Positions 26,605 through 37,073 of a stretch of DNA of 64,000 bases are shown one piece after another (position 1 is the stretch's first letter; the number at the start of each line of letters is the position of its first letter). The translations under genes and the position numbers were made by a program. Under the pieces are notes generated by a model. The model was given only the letters and a program-made list of their open reading frames with translations. It made no database searches and was not told the DNA's origin. Source of the stretch: Marivita hallyeonensis (GTDB lineage: Bacteria > Pseudomonadota > Alphaproteobacteria > Rhodobacterales > Rhodobacteraceae); NCBI RefSeq assembly GCF_900129875.1, contig NZ_FQXC01000002.1, forward strand, positions 186,001 to 250,000, read 5' to 3'.

Positions 26605-27897
26605 ATGCATGACATCCGAGCCATCCGCGAGAACCCCGCTGCGTTCGACGCGGCGCTGTCGCGTCGTGGATTGGAGCCGGTCTCGTCCGAAATCCTGAAA
26701 ATCGACGAAGACCGGCGTGCTGCCATCCTCGCGGCCGAAACCGCACAGGCGGACCAGAACAAGGCGGCGAAAGAGATCGGCAAGGCCAAGACTTCGGGTG
26801 ATGAGGCCGCCTTTGAACGCCTGCGCGATGAGGTTTCGGCCAAGAAGGCTGCGGTCGCCGAGATGCAGGCGCGCGCCAAAGAACTGGACGACACCCTGAG
26901 CACGTTGCTCATGGGTCTGCCGAACCTGCCGCACGACGACGTGCCGGTTGGCGAGGACGAAGAGGACAATGTCGAGGTCCATCGCTGGGGTACGCCTCGG
27001 GACTTCGACTTTCAGCCGAAAGAGCATTTCGAGATCGCGGGCGTGCAGCCCGGCATGGATTTCGAGACCGCCGCGAAGCTATCCGGTTCGCGCTTTGTCG
27101 TGATGTCGGGTGCCGTTGCGCGGCTACACCGCGCCCTGGCGCAATTCATGCTCGACACGCATATCTCGGAAAATGGTCTGATCGAGACATGGACGCCGGT
27201 CCTTGTCCGCGACGACATGATGTACGGTACGGGTCAGCTGCCGAAATTCGGTGAAGACAGCTATCAGACCACGAATGGCTGGTGGCTGGTGCCCACGGCA
27301 GAAGTGACACTGACAAACATCGTCAACGGCCTCACGGTGGAGGAGGATTACCTGCCCCGCCGCTACGTCGCGCACACGCAGTGCTTCCGTTCCGAGGCGG
27401 GCAGCGCCGGGCGCGACACGGCGGGCATGCTGCGCCAGCATCAGTTCGAGAAGGTCGAGATGGTGTCGGTCACCCATCCCGACAAAAGCCGCGAAGAGCT
27501 GGACCGGATGACCGGCTGCGCGCAGGGCATCCTCGAACGGCTCGGTCTGCCCTACCGCACGGTTGTGCTCTGCACCGGGGACATGGGCTTTGGCGCACGG
27601 CGCACGCATGATATCGAGGTCTGGCTGCCAGGGCAGAACACCTATCGCGAGATCAGCTCGGTCTCGGTTTGCGGGGACTTTCAGGCGCGTCGCATGAACG
27701 CCCGGTTCAAACCGGCCGGTGGCGGCAAGCCGGAATTTGTCCATACGCTGAACGGATCCGGCCTTGCCGTGGGCCGGTGCCTCATTGCCGTGCTTGAAAA
27801 CGGACAGGAGTCTGATGGATCCGTCACCCTGCCCGAAGCGTTGCATCCTTGGTTAGGCGGTAAGACCCGCATCAGCGCAAACGGAGAAATGGTCTGA
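26605..27897 (+). CDS. serS: seryl-tRNA synthetase
   Basis: A 430-residue class II synthetase that charges tRNA-Ser and tRNA-Sec. It has an N-terminal antiparallel coiled coil (about residues 25-100). Motif 2 is [21 protein letters not shown], and motif 3 is [14 protein letters not shown] preceded by FVHTLNGS. The length is normal. An AGAAGGACAAG ribosome site precedes the ATG. The next gene starts four bases after the stop and may be cotranscribed. Confidence 0.97.
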   Translation: MHDIRAIRENPAAFDAALSRRGLEPVSSEILKIDEDRRAAILAAETAQADQNKAAKEIGKAKTSGDEAAFERLRDEVSAKKAAVAEMQARAKELDDTLSTLLMGLPNLPHDDVPVGEDEEDNVEVHRWGTPRDFDFQPKEHFEIAGVQPGMDFETAAKLSGSRFVVMSGAVARLHRALAQFMLDTHISENGLIETWTPVLVRDDMMYGTGQLPKFGEDSYQTTNGWWLVPTAEVTLTNIVNGLTVEEDYLPRRYVAHTQCFRSEAGSAGRDTAGMLRQHQFEKVEMVSVTHPDKSREELDRMTGCAQGILERLGLPYRTVVLCTGDMGFGARRTHDIEVWLPGQNTYREISSVSVCGDFQARRMNARFKPAGGGKPEFVHTLNGSGLAVGRCLIAVLENGQESDGSVTLPEALHPWLGGKTRISANGEMV

Positions 27898-27900
27898 TCG

Positions 27901-28602
27901 ATGGAAAGGCTCTGGTCCGTACTCGTCGTCACCGCTGCAGTGTTGTTTGCGGCATCGCCTTGGTTCACCGAGGGCTTCAACGGGTTTGAGCCTGATCAGT
28001 TCCCGGTCCCACAGGACAACCCGCCCGTGCAACCGGCGGGGTACGCCTTCGCGATCTGGGGATTGATTTACCTTTGGCTGATTGTCGGCGCTGTCTTTGG
28101 CCTGATCAAGCGCAGCGACGATCCGGACTGGGCGCCCATGCGCCCGCCCCTCGTGCTCAGCCTTGCCATCGGTGCCACATGGCTGCCTGTCGCCAACCTG
28201 TCGCCTGTGCTGGCGACAATCCTGATCTGGGCCATGCTGGCGACCGCGTTTCTCAGCCTCTTCCGCGTCGGGGACACCGACCGGTGGTTCCAGCAAGCGC
28301 CCGTGGCGATCTATGCCGGGTGGCTGACCGCTGCATCCTCCGTTTCGATCGGATTGCTGCTGGGCGGCTACGGTGTCCTGAGCGGCACATGGTCCGCGAT
28401 CGTGGCGTTGTCGATTGGTCTGGTGATCGCACTTGTGGCGCAATACCGTCTGCATCGCGCGCCGGAATACGGGATCACGGTGATTTGGGCCCTGATTGCC
28501 GTCATCGTTGCCAATTCGGGACCGATCAACATCGCCGTCGTGGGGCTTTGCGTGGTTGGCATTATCGCGATTCTGGCCCTGCGCGGGACAGACACCGAAT
28601 AG
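27901..28602 (+). CDS. TspO-like tryptophan-rich membrane protein
   Basis: A 233-residue inner-membrane protein with about six to seven hydrophobic helices and many tryptophans. The segments YAFAIWGLIYLWLIVG and APVAIYAGWLTAASSVSIG resemble the TspO/MBR-related families seen in actinobacteria and cyanobacteria. True TspO is shorter (about 160 residues, five helices), so this is at best a distant relative and its ligand is unknown. It starts four bases after serS and converges on the next gene across a tandem hairpin region. Confidence 0.6.
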   Translation: MERLWSVLVVTAAVLFAASPWFTEGFNGFEPDQFPVPQDNPPVQPAGYAFAIWGLIYLWLIVGAVFGLIKRSDDPDWAPMRPPLVLSLAIGATWLPVANLSPVLATILIWAMLATAFLSLFRVGDTDRWFQQAPVAIYAGWLTAASSVSIGLLLGGYGVLSGTWSAIVALSIGLVIALVAQYRLHRAPEYGITVIWALIAVIVANSGPINIAVVGLCVVGIIAILALRGTDTE

Positions 28603-28606
28603 AGCC

Positions 28607-28649
28607 GTTTCCGTCACTGGAAACAGGCGGATGTGTCACCACATCCGCC
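28607..28649. terminator. Tandem hairpins between convergent genes
   Basis: Two inverted repeats lie back to back: GTTTCC-GTCACT-GGAAAC (28607-28624) and GGCGGATGTG-TCAC-CACATCCGCC (28626-28649, 10-bp stem). They fill the 54-base gap between two genes that end facing each other. There is no T tract, so this may act as a bidirectional pause or processing site rather than a classical terminator. Confidence 0.55.
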
Positions 28650-28656
28650 CGACCGA

Positions 28657-29529
28657 TCATCCCATCGCGCGCAGGCGTTTGATCAGGCTGGACGTGTCCC
28701 AACGCCCACCGCCGAGTTTTTGCACGTCCTTGTAGAACTGATCGACGAGCGCCGTCACCGGCAGGGACGCGCCCACTTCGTCGGCGGTATCGAGGCAAAT
28801 CCCAAGGTCCTTGCGCATCCAGTCCACTGCGAAACCGTGGTTGAACTCGTCGTCGATCATCGTCTCATAGCGGTTCGACATCTGCCACGATCCGGCTGCG
28901 CCCTGGCTGATCACCTCGACCACCGCGCGGCCATCAAGCCCGGCTTTTTCAGCGAAATGCAGCGCCTCGCTCAGGCCCTGAACCAGCCCGGCAATGGCGA
29001 TCTGGTTGCACATCTTGGTCATCTGCCCTGCCCCGCTGTCACCGATGCGGCGGCAGATCCTGGCATAGGCATCAATCACCGGCTCTGCGCGGGCAAACAC
29101 GTCCTCGTCTCCGCCACACATAACCGACAGAACCCCGTTCTCTGCCCCGGCCTGCCCACCCGAGATCGGCGCGTCGACAAACCCGATTCCCTGATCCGAC
29201 GCCGCCGCATACAGTTCGCGCGTCACTTTCGCCGACACCGTTGTATGGTCGACGAACGCGGTGCCGTCCGACATGCCCGCGAACGCACCGTCGTCGCCAA
29301 GGCACACGCTGCGCAGGTCATCATCGTTGCCGACGCAGGACATCACGAATTCCGCGCCGTCGGCTGCCGCCTTGGGCGTCGCCGCGTGGGATCCGCCGAA
29401 TTCCGACGCCCAGGCCTCGGCCTTGGATGCGGTCCGGTTGTAGACCGTCACCTCGTGACCGGCCTTCGACAGATGCCCGGCCATCGGATATCCCATGACC
29501 CCAAGACCCAGAAATGCAACTTTTGCCAT
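28657..29529 (-). CDS. 3-hydroxyisobutyrate dehydrogenase-like NAD(P)-dependent oxidoreductase
   Basis: A 290-residue beta-hydroxyacid dehydrogenase family enzyme. It has VAFLGLGVMGYPMAGHLSKAG with a Rossmann GxGxxG motif, YNRT for cofactor choice, FVDAPISGGQAGAENGVLSVMCGG (substrate-binding motif), the catalytic lysine region GAGQMTKMCNQIAIAG, and a C-terminal KDLGICLD. Substrates in the family include 3-hydroxyisobutyrate, tartronate semialdehyde and gamma-hydroxybutyrate. The ATG at 29529 (MAKVAFLG) is preferred over a start ten codons earlier. Confidence 0.88.
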   Translation of the reverse strand: MAKVAFLGLGVMGYPMAGHLSKAGHEVTVYNRTASKAEAWASEFGGSHAATPKAAADGAEFVMSCVGNDDDLRSVCLGDDGAFAGMSDGTAFVDHTTVSAKVTRELYAAASDQGIGFVDAPISGGQAGAENGVLSVMCGGDEDVFARAEPVIDAYARICRRIGDSGAGQMTKMCNQIAIAGLVQGLSEALHFAEKAGLDGRAVVEVISQGAAGSWQMSNRYETMIDDEFNHGFAVDWMRKDLGICLDTADEVGASLPVTALVDQFYKDVQKLGGGRWDTSSLIKRLRAMG

Positions 29530-29674
29530 GACGCACGCTCCCCTCGTATTCAGTGCCATTTCGCTGCCTCTACCTGACGCCGCGCCCCCCTCTTGGCAAG
29601 GGCTGACGTGTTCTGTAGGGCCATGCGCATGATGGATGGGTCCTTGGAACCGACTGCAAAGGGGTGAAACCGGC

Positions 29675-32140
29675 GTGGCGCTGATATTCAGAGCACTTGT
29701 CTGGCTGACAACAGCGGCGCTGGTGATCGGCGTGGTTGCGGCCGTGTCGATCTACTACCTCGCCTCGCGCTCCTTGCCGGATTACGACAAGGTCATTCCG
29801 GTCTCGGGCCTGACAGCGGATGTCGAAATCGTGCGGGACAACTCCGGCGTGCCGCACATCTTTCCGGCCTCCGACCGCGATGCGTTCTTCGCTTTGGGAT
29901 ACGCGCATGCCCAGGATCGCCTTTGGCAGATGACCCTGATGCGCCGGACCGCGCAGGGACGGTTGTCGGAGTTGTTCGGCAGCCGCACGGTCGAGAACGA
30001 CAAGCTGCTCAGACGGCTGGACCTGTACCCGCTGGCCGTCCAATCGGTCGACGTGCAAGATGCGCGCACGCGAGACGCCCTTGACGCCTATGCTGCGGGC
30101 GTCAACGCCCGCATCACCGAGATCAACCGAGATAGTCTTGGCCGGGGGGCGCCCGAGTTTTTCATGTTCAATGCGCCCATCGCCCCATGGCAGCCCGCGG
30201 ATTCGCTCGCCATGATCAAGCTGATGGCGCTGCAACTGTCCGGCCATTTGAGCGAGGAGGTCTTGCGCGCCCGCACGTCGCTTCTTTTGCCAGACGAAAA
30301 CCGGCTGGCCGATCTCCTGCCGGACATCCCCGGTCAGGGTGTGGCTGCATTGCCGGAATACGCTGCGCTTGTCCCCGGCGCTGACGCGGCCACGCGATTT
30401 GCACAGGCGGACCCGGACCCGATGCTGTGGCCCGTACCACGGCGCGGGCTGGCTGGGGCGTCGAACGCATGGGCGGCCGATGCATCGCGGTCAGCTACCG
30501 GGTCAACATTGATGGCGAACGATCCGCATCTGGGGTTTACCGCCCCGGCGATCTGGTATCTCGCGCGGATTGACCTGTCCGTCGGGGGTGTGATCGGTGC
30601 CACGATTCCAGGCATTCCCGCCATCATGGCGGGCCGATCCGAGAACATCGCATGGGGCGTTACATCATCTTACCTCGATGATCAGGACGTGTTCATCGAA
30701 GAGCTCAACTCCGACAACCCCGAGCAGTACCGCACACCGGATGGCTTCAAGGAGTTCATCACCCGCCGCTCCATCATCGAGATCAAGGATGCGCCGCCTG
30801 TGACCTTGACCCTTCGCTGGAGCGACAATGGTCCGATCCTGCCCGGAACGCGGTTCGACCTTGGCACCATCACGCCACCCGGACACGTGACCGCGCTCAG
30901 CTGGACCGCGCTCAGCCCGCGCGACACGTCGATGACGGCGGCGGTGAACCTCATGTACGCCGGTTCGGTCGAGGAAGCGCTCGACATATCCAAAGGCTAT
31001 GTGGCGCCATCGCAAAACCTCACGGTGATCGACGCAGACTCCATCGCGATGAAGGTGATCGGTGCCCTGCCCCGGCGCGACGACAGCCATCAGAGCCAAG
31101 GACGTCTGCCATCGCTCGGTTGGCGCCCAGAGAACCGTTGGCAAGGTATGTTCCCGGACGACTCAAACCCCGTATTCCTCAATCCGACCGGCGGCATTGT
31201 CGGCAATACCAACAACAAATCGGTCGACCGACCCTTCCCGCTGCACCTGAGCTTCGACTGGGGCGACAGTCAGCGCGTGATGCGCTGGCAAGGTCTGATG
31301 CAAGGGCGCGAGGTTCACACGCGGGACAGCTTTGTCGAGGCACAGCTCGATACGGTTTCGATCACGGCGCGGGCGCTCTTGCCGCTGATCGGTGCGGATC
31401 TCTGGTTCACAGGAGAAGCTGCCCCCGAGGGCACGCCCGAACGGCTGCGGCAGCGCGCGCTCGACCTACTCGCCAACTGGAACGGCGAGATGAATGAGCA
31501 TCTGCCGGAACCGCTGATCTATTCCGCCTGGCTGCGTGCATTACAGGAGCGTCTGATCCGTGATGACCTTGGCCCACTGGCGTCAGAGTTCACGCATGTC
31601 GAGCCTTTGTTCATCGAACGCGTGTATCGCGATGTGGACGGGGCCAGCGCGTGGTGCGACATCATCCGGTCCGCCGCTGTGGAAAGCTGCAGCGATATCG
31701 CCCGCCTCGCGCTTGACGATGCGCTGGTTTGGATATCCGAAACCTACGGCACCGCACTCGAGTCGCTGCGCTGGGGCGATGCGCATCAGGCAACTCACGA
31801 CCATGCCGTACTCGGCGACGTGCCGATCCTGCGCTATTTCGTAAACATCCGCCAAAGCACATCGGGTGGCGATCATACGCTGATGCGCGGGCGTGTCTCA
31901 GGCGAAGACCCAAACCCGTTCCATAATGTTCATGGCGCGGGGTATCGCGGTGTCTACGATTTCGCTGACCCCGACAGCTCTGTCTTCATCCTGTCAACCG
32001 GACAATCCGGTCATTTCCTGTCCCGGCATTACGACGACATGGGCATCCTGTGGCGGCGGGGTGAGTACATTCCGATGTCTCTTGACGCTGATCTTGCGCG
32101 CGCCGCATCGGTGGGGATCACGCGACTGGTGCGTGAATAA
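29675..32140 (+). CDS. penicillin acylase family N-terminal nucleophile hydrolase
   Basis: An 821-residue exported precursor. Residues 5-30 form a transmembrane or signal segment (FRALVWLTTAALVIGVV). The alpha region then contains NSGVPHIFPASDRDAFFALGYAHAQDRLWQM, typical of the family. The linker ends GLAGA, and the nucleophile serine starts SNAWAADASRS (near base 30461), where self-cleavage would create the N-terminal Ser. Family enzymes cleave amides such as penicillins, cephalosporins and acyl-homoserine lactones, so quorum quenching is possible. The GTG start at 29675 has AAGGGG 10 bases upstream; ATG 29636 is an alternative. Confidence 0.85.
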   Translation: MALIFRALVWLTTAALVIGVVAAVSIYYLASRSLPDYDKVIPVSGLTADVEIVRDNSGVPHIFPASDRDAFFALGYAHAQDRLWQMTLMRRTAQGRLSELFGSRTVENDKLLRRLDLYPLAVQSVDVQDARTRDALDAYAAGVNARITEINRDSLGRGAPEFFMFNAPIAPWQPADSLAMIKLMALQLSGHLSEEVLRARTSLLLPDENRLADLLPDIPGQGVAALPEYAALVPGADAATRFAQADPDPMLWPVPRRGLAGASNAWAADASRSATGSTLMANDPHLGFTAPAIWYLARIDLSVGGVIGATIPGIPAIMAGRSENIAWGVTSSYLDDQDVFIEELNSDNPEQYRTPDGFKEFITRRSIIEIKDAPPVTLTLRWSDNGPILPGTRFDLGTITPPGHVTALSWTALSPRDTSMTAAVNLMYAGSVEEALDISKGYVAPSQNLTVIDADSIAMKVIGALPRRDDSHQSQGRLPSLGWRPENRWQGMFPDDSNPVFLNPTGGIVGNTNNKSVDRPFPLHLSFDWGDSQRVMRWQGLMQGREVHTRDSFVEAQLDTVSITARALLPLIGADLWFTGEAAPEGTPERLRQRALDLLANWNGEMNEHLPEPLIYSAWLRALQERLIRDDLGPLASEFTHVEPLFIERVYRDVDGASAWCDIIRSAAVESCSDIARLALDDALVWISETYGTALESLRWGDAHQATHDHAVLGDVPILRYFVNIRQSTSGGDHTLMRGRVSGEDPNPFHNVHGAGYRGVYDFADPDSSVFILSTGQSGHFLSRHYDDMGILWRRGEYIPMSLDADLARAASVGITRLVRE

Positions 32141-32229
32141 ACCCCAACGCGCGTTTTCCGTCGATGTTCTTGGGAACTCCTTTGGGCATGGTGCGTTACG
32201 CCTCCTGTAGAGAGACCAAGGAGGTACTC

Positions 32230-32568
32230 ATGGCGACGTCATCGACCGCGAAAGCGAACGGCTCACAGAAACCCGCAGATATGGAAGCACTGAATGCGCA
32301 GATCAGCGAGTTGCGCAAGGATCTGAGCGATCTTGTTGGCATCGTTGGTCAAATGGGGTCCAACGCCAAGGACTCTGCCGCGGACACCGTCGCGGACCGC
32401 ATCAATAGCCTTGCATCCAAGGCCGAGAATGCGAAGACCGAGGCAGAGCTGCGCGCCCTGCTGCTCAAGGAAAAAACCGAAGACACAGTGCGCGAGCAGC
32501 CTGCAACGGCGTTGCTGATCGCAACTGGCATCGGCTTTCTTGTCGGCACATTCATGTCGCGGCGCTAA
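32230..32568 (+). CDS. YqjD/ElaB-like (DUF883-type) membrane-anchored protein
   Basis: A 112-residue protein with a Lys/Glu-rich coiled-coil region (about residues 15-85), a short REQPATALLIATGIGFLVGTFM transmembrane helix and a terminal SRR. This is the layout of E. coli YqjD and ElaB, which tether ribosomes to the membrane in stationary phase. The start at 32230 has AAGGAGG eight bases upstream. It is followed directly by a YqjE-like gene, the same neighbour as in E. coli. Confidence 0.72.
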   Translation: MATSSTAKANGSQKPADMEALNAQISELRKDLSDLVGIVGQMGSNAKDSAADTVADRINSLASKAENAKTEAELRALLLKEKTEDTVREQPATALLIATGIGFLVGTFMSRR

Positions 32569-32569
32569 T

Positions 32570-32890
32570 ATGCTGAGTTTATTGAAGTTTCAGGCCCGGG
32601 CCGCTGTGCGGCGCGGGCTCTCCGTGCTTATTGGCGGTGTCTTCGCAGCCATCGGCCTCGGTTTTCTTACCCAAGCTGCGTGGTCTTATCTGGCTACCCA
32701 GTATTCTTCTTTGATTGCCTCCCAGGTTGTTGGAGGCGTTTTTGTCGTTATGGGTCTCGGCGTCATCTTGTTGTCGAAACGCCGGTCTAAACGCGCTGCA
32801 GCGCGCGCATCAACGCCGACGCAAAACCTCGCCATGGTCGAAGCGTTCCTCGTTGGCATGCAGGCAGGCCAGTCGCGCGGTCGCGGGTAA
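32570..32890 (+). CDS. YqjE-like phage holin superfamily membrane protein
   Basis: A 106-residue protein with two transmembrane helices (about residues 18-42 and 52-70) separated by a short polar loop, then a basic tail (SKRRSKRAAARAS). This fits the YqjE/holin superfamily III group, which usually follows yqjD-like genes. Its role is unknown. The stop codon of the previous gene is one base before the start, and the AI-2E gene begins one base after its own stop, so the three genes form one unit. Confidence 0.65.
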   Translation: MLSLLKFQARAAVRRGLSVLIGGVFAAIGLGFLTQAAWSYLATQYSSLIASQVVGGVFVVMGLGVILLSKRRSKRAAARASTPTQNLAMVEAFLVGMQAGQSRGRG

Positions 32891-32891
32891 C

Positions 32892-33926
32892 ATGGCGGAC
32901 GCCATCCCACACTACGCCACGCTGCGCACATTTGCGCTGTGCGCCTTGGCCAGTGTCGTGGTCATCGGTGCACTGTTTTTGACCAAGTCCATCATGGCGC
33001 CACTGGTTCTTGCGTTTGTCTTTGCCGTGGTGCTGGCCCCCATTCACGACCGTTTGTGTCGGATGCGCATCGGCAGTGGTCTGGCAGCGGCGCTCGTTTT
33101 GCTTGCCCTCTTGGTGATCGGCGCCATCAGCGCGTTTCTGGCAGAACCCATTGTCATCCGCATCCTCGATGAAATCCCGAACATTCAGCGCGAAGTCCGC
33201 CTCTTGATCTTCGAAATCAGAGCCGAGTTTCGTGATCTCGAAGAACTCAATCAGAATGTCCAGTCCATGATGGGCACGGATGACGACGGCGACAGCAGCA
33301 GCGCGTCGCCGATGCCTAGTCTTTTCGACGCGGTGTTCTTTGCACCCCTGATCCTGGGTCAGGCCCTGATGTTCTTTGCAGCCTTGTTCTTCGCATTAAC
33401 GGAAAGGCGGGCCATTTACCGGTCGGCGGCGCGGGCGTTTCGTAAAGCCTCGCTCAAAAGCCGTCTGGCCCGGGCCGAACGTGCCGTCGCGCGCTATTTC
33501 GGTACCGTGGCTCTCATCAATATCGGCTTGGGCATCTGTGTCGCCATTGGGCTGTCGGCGCTGGGGCTTCCCATGGCTTATGCCTGGGGTGCTGCGGCGG
33601 CCGTGATGAACTTCCTGCTCTACGTCGGACCGGCGATCATGGTGGGCGCGCTTCTTCTTGCCGGTATTCTGAATTTCGACGGGTTGATGGTCATCGCGCC
33701 AGCGGCGGTCTACCTCGCCATTAACGCGATGGAAGCGCAGTTCGTGACACCATCAGTTGTCGGAAAACACATGGATATCAGTCCGTTACTGGTCTTCCTG
33801 TCAGTGGTTTTCTGGCTCTACCTCTGGGGTCCGGTGGGCGCTATCGTGGCCATCCCGCTTCTTGTTTTCTGCGCCGGATACCTGTCCCAAGAGGAAACAG
33901 AGCAAAGCAGGTTATCAGCGGCCTAG
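32892..33926 (+). CDS. AI-2E family transporter
   Basis: A 344-residue inner-membrane protein with about seven or eight helices. It has the PerM/AI-2E pattern: an N-terminal pair of helices with PLVLAFVFAVVLAPIHDRL, a central amphipathic segment (EIPNIQREVRLLIFEIRAEF), and conserved C-terminal helices with FLLYVGPAIMVGALLLAG and NAMEAQFVTPSVVGKHMDISPLLVFLSVVFWLYLWGPVGAI. Some members export autoinducer-2, others act in sodium-proton exchange; the role here is open. The last four bases overlap the convergent hflX gene. Confidence 0.85.
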   Translation: MADAIPHYATLRTFALCALASVVVIGALFLTKSIMAPLVLAFVFAVVLAPIHDRLCRMRIGSGLAAALVLLALLVIGAISAFLAEPIVIRILDEIPNIQREVRLLIFEIRAEFRDLEELNQNVQSMMGTDDDGDSSSASPMPSLFDAVFFAPLILGQALMFFAALFFALTERRAIYRSAARAFRKASLKSRLARAERAVARYFGTVALINIGLGICVAIGLSALGLPMAYAWGAAAAVMNFLLYVGPAIMVGALLLAGILNFDGLMVIAPAAVYLAINAMEAQFVTPSVVGKHMDISPLLVFLSVVFWLYLWGPVGAIVAIPLLVFCAGYLSQEETEQSRLSAA

Positions 33927-35197
33927 AGCGTCTCGAACTGGCGTGCGTCTTTGGCGGACCAGCGCACCGTGAGGTGGTAGCCGTCTTCGTCCTGTTGCTC
34001 GGACTCGACGAGGGCTTTGTCAAATAGCCACGCCCGTTTGCGACCCTCATCGAAGGTGAGGTGAACAAGCTCCACCCGCCTCTCGCCCACAAGCACACGG
34101 TTGACGGCCGCAAGGAGCGCGTCCAACCCCTCTCCGGTCAGGGCGGATGTCGCATAGACGGCGTCGTCCCGTTCTGCCCGAGTGAACGCCGCTTCGCGGT
34201 CTTCCGCAGGCATCACGTCGATCTTGTTCCAGACTTCAAGCATCGGGGTGGTTTCCGTCACACCCAGCGAATTGAGGATCTCCCGCACGTCCTGAGCCTG
34301 CTCCTCGGTTTCCGCGTGGCTGATGTCGCGGACGTGCAGGATAAGGTCCGCCGCCAAAACCTCTTCCAGCGTCGCCCGAAACGCGGCAACCAGCTCTGTC
34401 GGCAGGTCCGAGATGAAACCCACCGTGTCGGACAGGATGACCTCCGGCCCGTCCGGCAGCTTCACGGCGCGCATGGTCGGGTCAAGGGTCGCGAACAGCA
34501 TGTCCTTCGCCATGACCTCGGCCCCGGTGAGCCGGTTAAACAGCGTCGACTTCCCGGCGTTGGTGTACCCCACAAGGGCCACGATCGGATACGGCACCTT
34601 GGCGCGTGCCGCCCGGTGCAAGCCGCGCGTCTTGACCACCTTGTCCAGCTGGCGCCGCAGACGCACAAGTTGATCGTCAATCGCGCGCCGGTCCGCTTCG
34701 ATCTGGGTTTCGCCCGGACCACCGACAAAGCCCAGACCGCCACGCTGACGTTCAAGGTGCGTCCAGGCCCGTACAAGCCGCGTACGCTGATAGCTGAGCG
34801 CGGCCATCTCGACCTGAAGCACACCTTCCCGCGTCGCCGCACGGTCGCTGAAGATCTCGAGGATGAGGCCCGTCCGGTCCAAAAGCTTGACGCCCCAGGC
34901 CTTCTCCAGGTTGCGCTGTTGCACGGGGGTGACCGGGCCGTCGACCAGGACCAGTTCAATGTCCTGCGCTTTAAAAAGCGCCTCTAACTCATTGATTTTG
35001 CCCGAGCCAAACAACGCGCCCGGTTGAGGTTTTGGCAGCCGGACGACATCACTTCCCACGACCTCAAGACCGGGCAAGGCAGCCGCCAATGCCACGGCTT
35101 CCGCCAAGGCGGGTTCCGCCGCCCGCCGGGTGCGATCCGAAGTGATGTCAGGATGCAGAACCCATGCGCGGGTCACATGCGCCTTGTGTTCTTTCAA
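33923..35197 (-). CDS. hflX: GTPase HflX
   Basis: A 424-residue ribosome-associated GTPase that splits stalled or heat-damaged ribosomes. It has an N-terminal HflX-specific domain with [33 protein letters not shown], the P-loop GYTNAGKS at 210-217, [36 protein letters not shown] and NKID. It follows hfq with a four-base start/stop overlap (ATGA), the common hfq-hflX arrangement in proteobacteria. Confidence 0.96.
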   Translation of the reverse strand: MKEHKAHVTRAWVLHPDITSDRTRRAAEPALAEAVALAAALPGLEVVGSDVVRLPKPQPGALFGSGKINELEALFKAQDIELVLVDGPVTPVQQRNLEKAWGVKLLDRTGLILEIFSDRAATREGVLQVEMAALSYQRTRLVRAWTHLERQRGGLGFVGGPGETQIEADRRAIDDQLVRLRRQLDKVVKTRGLHRAARAKVPYPIVALVGYTNAGKSTLFNRLTGAEVMAKDMLFATLDPTMRAVKLPDGPEVILSDTVGFISDLPTELVAAFRATLEEVLAADLILHVRDISHAETEEQAQDVREILNSLGVTETTPMLEVWNKIDVMPAEDREAAFTRAERDDAVYATSALTGEGLDALLAAVNRVLVGERRVELVHLTFDEGRKRAWLFDKALVESEQQDEDGYHLTVRWSAKDARQFETL

Positions 35198-35433
35198 CTT
35201 TCGCCTTCGCCGTCATAGAGATTGATCGGCTGTGCTGGCATGATGGTTGAAATGGCGTGCTTGTAGACAAGCTGTGATTGTCCATCACGGCGCAGCAGCA
35301 CACAGAAGTTATCGAACCACGTGATGACACCTTGCAATTTCACACCATTGATGAGGAATACCGTCACCGGCACCTTTGTCTTGCGGACATGGTTGAGAAA
35401 TGCGTCCTGAAGATTTTGCTTGTCGGATGCCAT
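35194..35433 (-). CDS. hfq: RNA chaperone Hfq
   Basis: A 79-residue Sm-like protein that pairs small RNAs with mRNAs. It has the Sm1 region [35 protein letters not shown] and the Sm2 motif [10 protein letters not shown]. The Sm2 motif is YKHA, as usual. Its own promoter probably lies in the 122 bases between it and trkH. It is coupled to hflX downstream. Confidence 0.97.
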   Translation of the reverse strand: MASDKQNLQDAFLNHVRKTKVPVTVFLINGVKLQGVITWFDNFCVLLRRDGQSQLVYKHAISTIMPAQPINLYDGEGES

Positions 35434-35555
35434 AAAAATTGCCTTTGTTCTTTTTCTTACCGCGCGGTCGGACGTGATTTGCGGTCACTATGTCGTGCGA
35501 CCTCAGTGAATTCCAGAGGAAAAACAAGGAATTTGGGCAGAGTGTGTTTTGCGGC

Positions 35556-37070
35556 TCAATCCTGCCAGAGATCCGGTGTCACAATCACCACCAAGGCTAG
35601 CAATTCCAGACGCCCCATGACCATCGCAATGGCGGCCACAAGCTTGGGCCCTGCCCCCAACTCGATGAAGTTCAGCCGCCCGGCCTCCACCACTTCGATG
35701 AGAGGTCCGCAATTCGACAAGACGGCCACGGCGAGCACCAGCGATTGCTCGAACGGGATGTTGAACGCCGCAAAAGCGATCGTGGTCGCCGCCAGCGTAA
35801 TGGCGAAAATCATGAAGAAAACCCAGGCGATAAAGGCGCCTTCGCGCCGCGTCCGCCGCGACACCAGCCCGGACCGGCCGATCGAGGACGGATGCACCAA
35901 TCGGTCCACCTCGCGCATTCCGTTGATGATCAGAGCAAAAACCCGCAGCAGCTTGACACCGCCAGCCGTCGTGGCCACCCCACCCCCGATCATCGCCAAT
36001 GCCATCAGGATCAGCCCCGGCGTCTCAAGCCCCGACCAGGCCTGCGCATCCACCCAATCGACACTGACGAACCCCGTGGTCGTGAGGAACGACAACACGG
36101 TAAAGGCCGCCCCCCAGAGGGCGCGCAACCCGGCCAACAAGTTGTCCTGATCGCCGATATCCAGCGCGGCGAGGAAATGCCTCAGAAACAGGATGACCGG
36201 CACCATCAGAACAATGGCAAGGCCCAACCGGAACTCGGGGTCAAAGAGCAGCCCCTGCTTTTCGGAACTGCCCGTATCCTTCGAAAACGTCATCCGCGAC
36301 AGCGCAAACATCAGGAACAGCGCCAGGATCACTTCGCCGGTAAAGCCGCTCGCCGCTCCTTCCGGCCCCCCGACCGGGGAAATTCCCGAGGTCGACATGA
36401 TGCTCATCGCATGGGTCAGCGCGACGAAGGGCGCATCTCCGACCACGATCAGCAAACACCAAAGCGCAAGCGTCAGAAGAGTATAGGTCGGCACCAGCAC
36501 CGATGCGCTACGCGCAAGACGGCTTGCCGGATCGGCCATGTCCCGCCGCGCTGCGCCCGCCACCAGATCCTGCCCCGGCTCGCGCAGTGAAGTGACCTCG
36601 AACCCGCCAAGGTTCAGGGGTGCAAGGATCGCCGCCGCCGCGACCCACATGAGCAATCCGCCCATCCAGCCCACCTGCGCCCGCCACAGGTGTTCCGCCA
36701 TCGACAACCGTTCGGGCGCGAAGAGCGGCAACCCGGTGGTCGACAGGCTCGACACCATCTCCACGTAGGCGTTCAGGAAAGACGTCGTCTGCACCGACTC
36801 GTAGAACGGCACGGCAAGAACAGCCGGCAAGACGATGAAGGTCCCCAGCAAGGCCAGAAGCTGCCGGATCGCGCTGCGGTTATGGGGCCGGTTGGCCAGA
36901 GCGAAAGCCACCAGCGCACAAAGAATGAGGCCGATTAGCCCCGAATAGAAGAAACTGCGTGCATCCTGAAAGGACTCGCTCCAAAGCGCCACGCTCGCCG
37001 GGAGGATCATCGACGCCGACGCAAGGCCCGTCAGCAGAAGCAGAAATGGCAGGCGGGACAGAACCGGCAT
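35556..37070 (-). CDS. trkH: TrkH family potassium uptake protein
   Basis: A 504-residue potassium channel subunit that works with TrkA. It has repeated M1-P-M2 units: P-loop segments such as SLSTTGLPLFAPE, MSTSGISPVGGPEG, LTTTGFVSVD and AVLSNCGP, each with a filter-like glycine. The Trk C-terminal glycine is in the last filter, and there are about ten hydrophobic helices. trkA ends three bases upstream of the start, so the pair is cotranscribed on the minus strand toward hfq and hflX. Confidence 0.93.
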   Translation of the reverse strand: MPVLSRLPFLLLLTGLASASMILPASVALWSESFQDARSFFYSGLIGLILCALVAFALANRPHNRSAIRQLLALLGTFIVLPAVLAVPFYESVQTTSFLNAYVEMVSSLSTTGLPLFAPERLSMAEHLWRAQVGWMGGLLMWVAAAAILAPLNLGGFEVTSLREPGQDLVAGAARRDMADPASRLARSASVLVPTYTLLTLALWCLLIVVGDAPFVALTHAMSIMSTSGISPVGGPEGAASGFTGEVILALFLMFALSRMTFSKDTGSSEKQGLLFDPEFRLGLAIVLMVPVILFLRHFLAALDIGDQDNLLAGLRALWGAAFTVLSFLTTTGFVSVDWVDAQAWSGLETPGLILMALAMIGGGVATTAGGVKLLRVFALIINGMREVDRLVHPSSIGRSGLVSRRTRREGAFIAWVFFMIFAITLAATTIAFAAFNIPFEQSLVLAVAVLSNCGPLIEVVEAGRLNFIELGAGPKLVAAIAMVMGRLELLALVVIVTPDLWQD

Positions 37071-37073
37071 CGA

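Noticed and set aside
32570-32890. Phage holin call as a sign of a prophage
   Set aside because: The gene pairs with a YqjD-like gene as in E. coli yqjDE, and no phage genes are nearby. The holin label is only a superfamily name.
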